Origin: Betaproteobacteria bacterium
GTDB lineage: Bacteria; Pseudomonadota; Gammaproteobacteria; Burkholderiales; Ferrovaceae
Direction of reading: 5' to 3'
DNA length: 8,610 nucleotides
Assembly: GCA_028870615.1 (NCBI GenBank)
Contig: JAGWPH010000046.1
Span: 1 to 8,610, forward strand
Part shown: one piece after another, positions 1 through 5,603 of the stretch
Layout of the letters: each line of letters opens with the position of its first letter
How positions within the stretch are numbered: position 1 is the stretch's first letter
Notes under the pieces: generated by a model
What the model was told of the DNA's origin: nothing
What the model saw: only the letters and a program-made list of their open reading frames with translations
The model's database searches: none
Translations under genes and position numbers: made by a program

Positions 1-1
1 G

Positions 2-532
2 TTCCTCTACGAAAACGGTGAGTTCTACTTCATTGAAATGAATACCCGGGTTCAGGTGGAACATCCGGTCACCGAACTCATCACCGGCATTGATATCGTA
101 CAGGAACAAATACGTATAGCGGCCGGCGAAAAACTGTCATTCCGTCAGAAGGACATTGTTCTGCGGGGTCATGCCCTGGAATGTCGGATCAACGCCGAGG
201 ACCCATTTACTTTTGTCCCCTCGCCGGGGCGCATCACCCAATACCATGCCCCGGGAGGACCAGGGGTCCGGGTTGATTCTCACATCTATCACAATTATTT
301 TGTCCCGCCCTACTACGATTCACTCATCGCAAAAGTGCTGACTCACGGCGCCACTCGTGAACAAGCCTTGGCCCGGATGCGAATTGCCTTATCCGAAATG
401 GTGGTTGAGGGCATTAAAACCAACATTCCCCTGCATCAACAACTGCTCCAGGACAAAGGATTTATCGCCGGGCAAACCAGCATTCACTATCTTCAGGAAA
501 AGCTGGCACGCGAAAAAACAAAGCTACCCTAA
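2..532 (+). CDS. accC: Biotin carboxylase subunit of acetyl-CoA carboxylase, 3' part (partial)
   Basis: C-terminal 176 residues of the ATP-dependent enzyme that carboxylates biotin on AccB, the first half-reaction of malonyl-CoA synthesis for fatty acids (cytosolic). The open frame runs off the left edge, so roughly the first 60% of a usual ~450-residue protein is missing. Visible landmarks are [16 protein letters not shown] near the start, which carries the Glu, Asn, Arg, Gln and Glu residues that line the ATP/bicarbonate site in E. coli AccC (E288, N290, R292, Q294, E296). Further on are [14 protein letters not shown], the PSPG turn, [10 protein letters not shown] and GIKTNI, all typical of the biotin carboxylase C-terminal domain. 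AccB would be expected just upstream, outside the window. The stop codon TAA abuts the ATG of prmA directly, which implies co-transcription. Pyruvate or propionyl-CoA carboxylase subunits share these motifs, but the short end after the C-terminal domain fits the stand-alone AccC form. Confidence 0.95.
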   Translation, partial: FLYENGEFYFIEMNTRVQVEHPVTELITGIDIVQEQIRIAAGEKLSFRQKDIVLRGHALECRINAEDPFTFVPSPGRITQYHAPGGPGVRVDSHIYHNYFVPPYYDSLIAKVLTHGATREQALARMRIALSEMVVEGIKTNIPLHQQLLQDKGFIAGQTSIHYLQEKLAREKTKLP

Positions 533-1423
533 ATGGCTTGGACGCGGCTGATTGTTGAGGTAACCGCCGATCAGGCGGAAGCTTTGTCGGATAGCCTGAT
601 GGCCTGCGGCGCCCTGGCCACCACCATCGAGCAGAACCTTGCAGCGGGACACGTGGAAGTCGAAGTATTTGGCGAACCCGGTGAGCCGCCACCTGCACTA
701 TGGCCCCATTGTCTGGTCGATGCCTTGATTCCTTTGACTGAAGATGCCCACACCCTGATGCATGCAGCGGTGATCGCTGCGGGAATAACCGAGGTTCCTG
801 CCTACCAGAGCGACACAGTTGCTGACCAAGACTGGGTTCGGCTCACACAGAACCAGTTTGAACCCATTCCAGCGGCGCCAGGGTTGTGGATCGTGCCCAC
901 CTGGCACACCCCCCCTGAACCCCAGGCACTCAATATCCGCCTGGACCCTGGGCAGGCATTCGGGACCGGAAGCCACCCCACTACCCAACTTTGTCTGGCG
1001 TGGCTCGAAATGCATCGGCCTGAAGGCCAACACGTCCTGGATTATGGCTGCGGCTCTGGCATCCTGGCCATTGCGGCCCGGATGTTGGGTGCCAAGCGGG
1101 TTGTTGGCATTGACATTGACCCGGCTGCAGTTCAATCCGCGAAAGACAATGCAAAGCGTAATGCCGTCGATATTGATTTCTACCTGCCCGATAGCCTTCC
1201 GCCAATACAATTTGATGGCGTTGTCACCAATATTCTTGCTGCTCCACTAATAGTTTTGGCACCGCTGTTGATTCACCATCTCAAACCTGGGGGATGGCTC
1301 ACGTTATCCGGCATTCTTGTCCGTCAGGCGGAGATGGTCATCCAGGCCTACCAGCCCCTCTGCACCCTTCATCAGCATTCTCAATCGGGAGACTGGATCT
1401 GCCTTTCGGGAATAAAGGGATAA
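533..1423 (+). CDS. prmA: Ribosomal protein L11 methyltransferase
   Basis: 296-residue class I SAM-dependent methyltransferase that trimethylates amino groups of ribosomal protein L11; the length is normal for the family. The N-terminal ~55 residues form the substrate-recognition domain. The catalytic domain contains GTGSHPTT (144-151), the SAM-binding loop DYGCGSG (170-176), the acidic end of beta-2 in GIDIDP (192-197) and the family signature TNILA (232-236). It begins immediately after the accC stop, with no strong Shine-Dalgarno sequence, so it is probably translated by coupling. Adjacency to accC is common in proteobacteria. Nothing looks broken. Confidence 0.96.
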   Translation: MAWTRLIVEVTADQAEALSDSLMACGALATTIEQNLAAGHVEVEVFGEPGEPPPALWPHCLVDALIPLTEDAHTLMHAAVIAAGITEVPAYQSDTVADQDWVRLTQNQFEPIPAAPGLWIVPTWHTPPEPQALNIRLDPGQAFGTGSHPTTQLCLAWLEMHRPEGQHVLDYGCGSGILAIAARMLGAKRVVGIDIDPAAVQSAKDNAKRNAVDIDFYLPDSLPPIQFDGVVTNILAAPLIVLAPLLIHHLKPGGWLTLSGILVRQAEMVIQAYQPLCTLHQHSQSGDWICLSGIKG

Positions 1424-1443
1424 GTTATACTTCACTCCGATAT

Positions 1444-1449
1444 GAGAGG
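1444..1449 (+). promoter_or_regulatory. Ribosome binding site that fixes the gcvH start
   Basis: GAGAGG lies 7 nt before the ATG at 1457. The purine run is itself preceded by an in-frame ATG at 1442, but starting there would put the Shine-Dalgarno sequence inside the coding region and add five residues absent from usual GcvH N-termini. The 1457 start is therefore preferred. Confidence 0.65.
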
Positions 1450-1456
1450 TACCCCC

Positions 1457-1843
1457 ATGCCCGATCCCAATGATCGCCGTTACACCACCACCCATCAATG
1501 GGCATGCCCAAACCCGGACGGCTCACTCACGGTGGGCATTACTGATTTTGCCCAGTCCCAGTTGGGAGATGTGGTTTTTGTGGAGCTCCCACAAGTTGGA
1601 AAAACGGTTAGCGCCGACGAATCCTGTGCTGTCGTGGAGTCGGTTAAATCAGCATCCGATGTTTACGCACCTGTAGCAGGTACCATCATAGAAATCAATG
1701 AGGCGTTACCCAACATGACAGAGTCCATCAATACAGCACCCTATGCCAGCTGGTTTTTCAAGTTGCACCCTGATTCTGCTCAAGCGTATCAACGTCTGAT
1801 GAGCGTAGCGCAATACCAATCCTTCATTGAACAGGAGAACTAA
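1457..1843 (+). CDS. gcvH: Glycine cleavage system H protein (lipoyl carrier)
   Basis: 128-residue H protein, which carries a lipoyl arm that shuttles the aminomethyl group between the P and T proteins and dihydrolipoamide dehydrogenase. It has the family features in order: HQW near the N-terminus (13-15), VGITDFAQ (26-33), GDVVFVELP (37-45), and ESVKSASDVYAP, in which K64 is the expected lipoylated lysine. Length is normal. It lies 33 nt after prmA, and its stop codon abuts the tpx start. Oddity: neither gcvT nor gcvP is in the window, and the neighbours concern fatty acids, peroxide and nucleosides. It could serve a glycine cleavage system encoded elsewhere, or supply lipoyl groups to other enzymes, because H protein is an octanoyl acceptor in some lipoylation routes. 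Relatives in sulfur oxidisers act in the sHdr system, but this sequence reads as canonical GcvH. Confidence 0.93.
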   Translation: MPDPNDRRYTTTHQWACPNPDGSLTVGITDFAQSQLGDVVFVELPQVGKTVSADESCAVVESVKSASDVYAPVAGTIIEINEALPNMTESINTAPYASWFFKLHPDSAQAYQRLMSVAQYQSFIEQEN

Positions 1844-2344
1844 ATGTCAACAGTCACGCTTGCAGGAAAACCAGTCAACGTTGCTGGAAACTTTCCTAAA
1901 AAAGGCGAACTCGCCCCCGATTTTTCCCTGGCTGGTAAAGACCTGTCGGATCATTCCCTTGCCGCCTACGAAGGGAAACGAAAGATCCTGAATATCGTTC
2001 CTAGTCTGGATACCCCGACCTGTGCCCTCTCGACTCGCAAATTCAACGAGAAAGCAAACAATCTTGGCAACGCCGTCGTTCTGGTCATTGCAGCGGACCT
2101 CCCTTTTGCCATGTCCCGATTTTGTGGCGCCGAAGGGCTTGAGCAAGTGGTCACCTTGTCTACATTCCGAGATCACGGATTTCATCAACGATATGGTGTT
2201 GATGTCACCGATGGCCCCTTAAGAGGATTGACCGCCCGCGCCGTCGTGGTCCTGGATGAAAACAATCGCGTCCTGCACGCTCAGCTGGTTCCTGAAATCA
2301 AGGATGAACCTGACTACGATGCAGCCCTTGCAGCATTAGGGTAA
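1844..2344 (+). CDS. tpx: Thiol peroxidase (Tpx-type peroxiredoxin)
   Basis: 166-residue atypical 2-Cys peroxiredoxin that reduces hydrogen peroxide and organic peroxides using thioredoxin; in Gram-negatives it is cytosolic or periplasm-associated depending on report. The peroxidatic cysteine is C60 in the SLDTPTC motif, and the resolving cysteine is C94 in SRFCGAEG, matching the C61/C95 pair of E. coli Tpx. Other family marks are [20 protein letters not shown] and ARAVVVLDE. The start follows the gcvH stop without a gap and has AGGAG (1833-1837) 6 nt upstream. The stop overlaps the next start by one base (TAATG). No OxyR-type site was recognised, and expression is probably operonic. Confidence 0.96.
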   Translation: MSTVTLAGKPVNVAGNFPKKGELAPDFSLAGKDLSDHSLAAYEGKRKILNIVPSLDTPTCALSTRKFNEKANNLGNAVVLVIAADLPFAMSRFCGAEGLEQVVTLSTFRDHGFHQRYGVDVTDGPLRGLTARAVVVLDENNRVLHAQLVPEIKDEPDYDAALAALG

Positions 2345-3282
2345 TGAAGACCCTGATTTGCGGATCCATGGCTTACGACACCATTATGGTGTTTGAGGAC
2401 CGCTTTCAAAATCACATATTGCCTGAAAAGATCCACATCCTGAGTGTGGCTTTCCTGGTGGCGGAATTGCGCCGCGAATATGGCGGTACCGCCGGAAACA
2501 TTGCCTACAACCTCAAGATGCTGGAAGGCGAGCCTCTGATCATGGCCACGGTGGGTCATGATTTTTCTGACTACCGCCAGCGTCTGACTGACCTGAATAT
2601 CCCGCAAACATATATTCGCGAAGTTGCTGATGCATTTACGGCGCAAGCCTTCATCACTACGGATCTGGATGATAACCAGATCACCGCGTTTCATCCGGGA
2701 GCCATGAATTACGCACATCTCAATCAGATTTCGGATGCTGGCGAAGCCCAATTCGGAATCGTTGCGCCAGATGGGCGCGAAGGCATGTTGCTGCATGCGC
2801 GCCAGTTTCGCGAACTGGGTATTCCATTCTTGTTTGATCCAGGGCAAGGGCTGCCCATGTTTTCGGGTCCAGACATTCTGGAGTTTCTGGATCACGCCAG
2901 TTACTTTGCCGTTAACGATTATGAAGCTCAATTGATGACCGAAAAAACAGGACTTTCATTTGAACAGCTCGCTGGGCGCGTCAAAGCCGCCTTTGTGACC
3001 AGAGGTGCTGAAGGTTCCAAGATCCATGTGAATGGAAGCGTCATTCACATTCCTGCAGTCCACCCTGAAAAAATCGAAGACCCAACAGGATGTGGAGACG
3101 CCTACCGGGCCGGTCTGATTTATGGAATTTCCAAAGGGTGGCCCTGGGCCCTGACGGGGAGGCTGGCTTCTTTGATGGGTTCCATAAAAATCGCTCATCG
3201 GGGCGGGCAGAATCACAAATTGACACGCATTGAGATTGCAAACCGTTTTGAACAGGCGTTTGGTATTCCCCTGGACTCATGA
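2344..3282 (+). CDS. PfkB-family nucleoside kinase (adenosine/nucleoside kinase-like)
   Basis: 312-residue ribokinase-fold kinase. The N-terminal part starts with a beta-strand and substrate loop (LICGSMAYD, 4-12) and the glycine pair in YGGTAGNIAYN (46-56). The C-terminal PfkB signature is DPTGCGDAYRAG (246-257), in which D252 is the expected catalytic base and the GCG stretch forms the anion hole. FDPGQGLP (164-171) and AVNDYEA (189-195) are also typical. From memory, the whole protein resembles the characterised Burkholderia thailandensis nucleoside kinase, which phosphorylates adenosine, inosine and related nucleosides, in both length and motif spacing, so a salvage role is likely. Substrate remains inference, since a sugar kinase cannot be excluded from motifs alone. 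It overlaps tpx by 1 nt and the next gene by 4 nt (ATGA), indicating translational coupling. Confidence 0.88.
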   Translation: MKTLICGSMAYDTIMVFEDRFQNHILPEKIHILSVAFLVAELRREYGGTAGNIAYNLKMLEGEPLIMATVGHDFSDYRQRLTDLNIPQTYIREVADAFTAQAFITTDLDDNQITAFHPGAMNYAHLNQISDAGEAQFGIVAPDGREGMLLHARQFRELGIPFLFDPGQGLPMFSGPDILEFLDHASYFAVNDYEAQLMTEKTGLSFEQLAGRVKAAFVTRGAEGSKIHVNGSVIHIPAVHPEKIEDPTGCGDAYRAGLIYGISKGWPWALTGRLASLMGSIKIAHRGGQNHKLTRIEIANRFEQAFGIPLDS

Positions 3283-4094
3283 GACCGTTAGCGCTTGCAT
3301 ATCGAATTTCCCTGATTCAGTGGCTCATATTTCGTGGCGTTATCACAAGCGCGTTGGTACTGCCTTGGGTCAGTCCAAAATTCCGCGATCGTTTGATACA
3401 GTCCTGGTCTGCCAGTCTTTTGCACAAACTCCAGATTACCGTCCAGGTCCAGGGCCACTTGCCTGATCCAGGCCAGCTTCCTGTCATTCTGACTTCCAAT
3501 CACGTATCCTGGGTGGATATTTTTGTCATTCATTCGGTACACCCTGTCCGCTTCGTCTCCAAGGCAGAAGTGCGTCATTGGCCCATATTTGGCTGGCTGG
3601 CTGCCAAAACCGGAACCTTGTTTCTGGTGAGGACTTCGCGCAAACAAACTGCTGCGATCGGGGGGGAAATGGAGAAAGTATTGAATCGGGGTGATAGTCT
3701 GGGGCTATTTCCGGAATCCACAACCTCCGAGGGTAATTCGGTATTGCCCTTTCGGAGTTCCATGTTCCAGGCCGCAGTCAACTGCCAGGTGCCCATCCTG
3801 CCCATAGCACTTCGATATCGACTGAATGATGGGACAACCAACCCGCATCTTCCGTTTGTCGGAGAAATGACCTTTACGCATTCGCTGATTAAGGTTCTGA
3901 CTGCGCCGCCATCACGGGTAGCGCTTCAAGTAGGGTCTCTGGTACATCCAACCCAAATGCACCGGCGGGAACTGGCACAACAGCTGGAACGCATCACCAC
4001 CGACCTTCTCAAGAACGAGGCAACCCGCTGTGATGCGAACGTTTTTCACACGGAACCTGAAATAACGCCTGATCTTCCAATCTCACCGCAGTAA
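3279..4094 (+). CDS. Lysophospholipid / 1-acyl-glycerol-3-phosphate acyltransferase (PlsC family)
   Basis: 271-residue acyltransferase expected at the inner membrane, where it adds a fatty acyl chain to lysophosphatidate or a related lysolipid in phospholipid synthesis. A hydrophobic N-terminal stretch (about 10-30) may anchor it. Family motif I is NHVSWVD (74-80), the H75-x4-D80 catalytic pair. Motif III is FPESTTSEG (144-152), where EGTTS is the more usual form. Motif IV is VPILPIAL (171-178). The start overlaps the kinase stop (ATGA). The product could be PlsC proper or a paralogue acting on ornithine lipid or other lyso-acceptors (OlsA-like); the motifs do not separate these. The last 86 nt overlap the 3' end of apaH on the other strand. 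The last ~25 residues are not part of the conserved domain. Confidence 0.88.
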   Translation: MRPLALAYRISLIQWLIFRGVITSALVLPWVSPKFRDRLIQSWSASLLHKLQITVQVQGHLPDPGQLPVILTSNHVSWVDIFVIHSVHPVRFVSKAEVRHWPIFGWLAAKTGTLFLVRTSRKQTAAIGGEMEKVLNRGDSLGLFPESTTSEGNSVLPFRSSMFQAAVNCQVPILPIALRYRLNDGTTNPHLPFVGEMTFTHSLIKVLTAPPSRVALQVGSLVHPTQMHRRELAQQLERITTDLLKNEATRCDANVFHTEPEITPDLPISPQ

Positions 4095-4842
4095 GCTGGC
4101 CGCCCCAAAGGCAACCCGTATCCAGGGCCAGCACATTGGACCCCAGATGCAGCCCCAGGGCCGACCAATGGCCAAAGATGATTTTACCTGCCCTGGATTG
4201 GCGCCCGGGTATGTCGTACCATGGCAAGTAGCCATGGGGAAGATCTTTCGGTTCCCCCTTATGGGTAAACTCCATGACGCCGTCGGCAGTGCACAAACGA
4301 ATACGGGTCATGGCGTTGGTGATGACGCGCAGGCGATCCATTCCCGTCAAAGCATTTGACCATTGGCGAGGCTGGTTACCGTACATGGCCTCAAGAAACT
4401 CTCGGTAATTTGTTGCCTGAAGCGCCGCTTCAACTTCATGTGCAAGAGATTGCGCTTGAGAAATGCTCCATTGCGGCAATAGTCCGGCATGAACCATTAC
4501 AAATCCATTTTCAGAATGCATCATCGGTCTGTGCCGCAGCCAATCCAATAGCACTTCGCGATCACTGGCCTCAAGAATGGGGCGCAATGTGTCGCCTTCG
4601 TGGTGCCTTGCAAACCCCTCGGCTACGCACAGGAGGTGTAAATCGTGATTGCCCAGCACGGTGATGGCGCGCGAACCCAGACTTTTTACAAACCTGAGAG
4701 TTTCAAGGGACTGTGGTCCGCGGTTAGCCAGGTCTCCAACAAACCATAGGCGGTCATGTTTCCAATCGATGGGAATTCGGGTTAAAAGCATTTCCAGGGA
4801 AGCAAAGCACCCCTGAACGTCACCAACGGCGTAAGTGCTCAC
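4009..4842 (-). CDS. apaH: Symmetrical bis(5'-nucleosyl)-tetraphosphatase
   Basis: 277-residue metallophosphatase that cleaves Ap4A to two ADP and also removes Np4A-type caps from RNA; cytosolic. The family motifs are GDVQGC (7-12), GDLANRGP (36-43), GNHD (64-67), VHAG (117-120), FGHW (223-226) and LDTGCLWGG (240-248), supplying the two-metal site (D8, D37, N65, H118, H225). Length matches E. coli ApaH. The start is GTG and is forced: an in-frame TAA lies 12 nt upstream, and no other start codon occurs before the first motif. No Shine-Dalgarno sequence is visible. The gene begins 24 nt after the cytochrome stop on the same strand, so it probably depends on that upstream promoter. Its last 86 nt run antisense to the acyltransferase gene. 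Confidence 0.95.
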   Translation of the reverse strand: MSTYAVGDVQGCFASLEMLLTRIPIDWKHDRLWFVGDLANRGPQSLETLRFVKSLGSRAITVLGNHDLHLLCVAEGFARHHEGDTLRPILEASDREVLLDWLRHRPMMHSENGFVMVHAGLLPQWSISQAQSLAHEVEAALQATNYREFLEAMYGNQPRQWSNALTGMDRLRVITNAMTRIRLCTADGVMEFTHKGEPKDLPHGYLPWYDIPGRQSRAGKIIFGHWSALGLHLGSNVLALDTGCLWGGQLTAVRLEDQALFQVPCEKRSHHSGLPRS

Positions 4843-4866
4843 GGGCTGGGTTTACTGGCGGAAAGG

Positions 4867-5391
4867 TTATCTGGATGCAGCCACGATGTAGTCCACTGTA
4901 GCTGTGATATCTGCTTCCGAAAGGGAAGCGTTGCCACCCTTGGCGGGCATTGACTTCTTGCCTTTGAGCGCGCTGTTGTAAAGTACTTGCATGCCTTGGG
5001 CAATACGAGGCGCCCATGCCGCTTTATCTCCAAATTTGGGTGCACCCAGGGCACCGGTGCTGTGGCATCCCATACAGGTGGAATTATAGGTATTTTGACC
5101 CACTGTGCTTGCAGGGGCAGCATCTCCTTTAGCAGGTCCAGATGCTTCCGGGGCAGGCGCTGCTGCAGAAACGGTTGTCACAGGATGTGCGGTCGGAGCG
5201 ATTGAAACTTCGCCCAGAGGTTTTATACGATCTTCGATCGCCTGGGCGGTTGCAGCATTCTGAGGCACAACAACGGCACTTACCCGATGGGCAATGGTGT
5301 TCTGAATTAAAAGAGCGGCGACGGCTACAACGACCAGGATCAAAATCCACTTGATTATCAAAAATTTTGAACCAGCTTTGGCGTTTGACAT
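4867..5391 (-). CDS. Membrane-anchored cytochrome c5-type monoheme cytochrome
   Basis: 174-residue periplasmic electron carrier tethered to the inner membrane. One N-terminal transmembrane helix (about 10-29, uncleaved by appearance) is followed by a short conserved segment (43-64) and an Ala/Pro/Thr-rich linker (65-98). The C-terminal cytochrome c domain has heme motif CMGCH (106-110) and axial Met M148 in SMPAKGG. PKFGDKAAWAPRI (118-130) is characteristic of cytochrome c5. The reading frame stays open upstream to 5520, but that extension would place 43 unlikely residues before the membrane helix. The ATG at 5391 has AAGGA 8 nt upstream and a -10 box just before it, so it is chosen. It likely passes electrons between a quinol-oxidising complex and a terminal oxidase. 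apaH follows in the same direction. Confidence 0.93.
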   Translation of the reverse strand: MSNAKAGSKFLIIKWILILVVVAVAALLIQNTIAHRVSAVVVPQNAATAQAIEDRIKPLGEVSIAPTAHPVTTVSAAAPAPEASGPAKGDAAPASTVGQNTYNSTCMGCHSTGALGAPKFGDKAAWAPRIAQGMQVLYNSALKGKKSMPAKGGNASLSEADITATVDYIVAASR

Positions 5392-5399
5392 GGACAGTA

Positions 5400-5404
5400 T
5401 CCTT
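5400..5404 (-). promoter_or_regulatory. Ribosome binding site of the cytochrome c5 gene
   Basis: Read on the minus strand this is AAGGA, 8 nt before the ATG at 5391. It supports the short start over the longer open frame reaching 5520. Confidence 0.65.
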
Positions 5405-5430
5405 GCAGGTATTGGAAACTTGACCCTGCG

Positions 5431-5436
5431 ATTATA
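5431..5436 (-). promoter_or_regulatory. Probable -10 element for the cytochrome c5–apaH unit
   Basis: A perfect TATAAT on the minus strand lies about 40 nt before the cytochrome start codon, which would give a leader of roughly 30-35 nt. No good -35 hexamer is present at 16-18 nt spacing (the sequence there is close to GCCTCC), so an activator may be needed or the call may be fortuitous. The position between a divergently placed tRNA gene and the coding start makes a promoter plausible. Confidence 0.45.
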
Positions 5437-5512
5437 CTCCGTGATCCTGGCCTGGAGGCTTGGCACCAACTGGACGCAAACCCTCAATTTTGTTAGAGTC
5501 TCGATCCCACAA

Positions 5513-5589
5513 GCGCCCATAGCTCAGTTGGATAGAGTGTTGGTTTCCGAAGCCAAAGGTCGCAGGTTCGATTCCTGCTGGGCGCGCCA
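5513..5589 (+). tRNA. tRNA-Arg (anticodon CCG)
   Basis: The cloverleaf was read by eye. The acceptor stem GCGCCCA (5513-5519) pairs fully with TGGGCGC (5579-5585). The D arm is GCTC/GAGT, the second with one G-U pair. The anticodon stem is TTGGT/GCCAA, with a seven-base loop TTCCGAA placing anticodon CCG at 5547-5549. The variable loop is AGGTC, and the T arm is GCAGG/CCTGC around TTCGATT. Discriminator G5586 and an encoded CCA (5587-5589) complete the 77-nt gene. It decodes the arginine codon CGG. The next gene starts 14 nt after the CCA with no terminator between, so tRNA and mRNA may be processed from one transcript. Confidence 0.96.
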
Positions 5590-5603
5590 ATAATTCACCG
5601 ACC

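Noticed and set aside
698..1210. Open frame antisense to prmA.
   Set aside because: Entirely inside a clear PrmA gene, with no family motif or start signal.
1404..1431. Possible internal promoter before gcvH (TATACT at 1426-1431).
   Set aside because: The sequence where a -35 box should lie (TTTCGG, 16 nt away) matches the consensus at only two positions, and the tight gene packing gives no independent need for a promoter.
2314..2931. Long open frame antisense to the nucleoside kinase.
   Set aside because: It lies over a well-supported gene and its translation shows no recognisable motif; it is a shadow frame.
4356..4664. Open frame on the plus strand inside apaH.
   Set aside because: apaH motifs on the minus strand explain this DNA; the plus-strand product is unremarkable.
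5455..5512. Promoter for tRNA-Arg on the plus strand.
   Set aside because: Candidate boxes (TGGACG, TTAGAG) match the consensus poorly, so no call is made although a promoter must exist.
5392..5520. N-terminal extension of the cytochrome up to 5520.
   Set aside because: It would run through the promoter region and into the tRNA gene, and place a polar segment before the membrane anchor; the ATG at 5391 has a proper ribosome-binding site.
5565..5589. tRNA 3' end as an attachment site for an integrated element.
   Set aside because: I found no second copy of the tRNA 3' sequence in the window and no integrase gene; only the insertion of a single gene remains conceivable.
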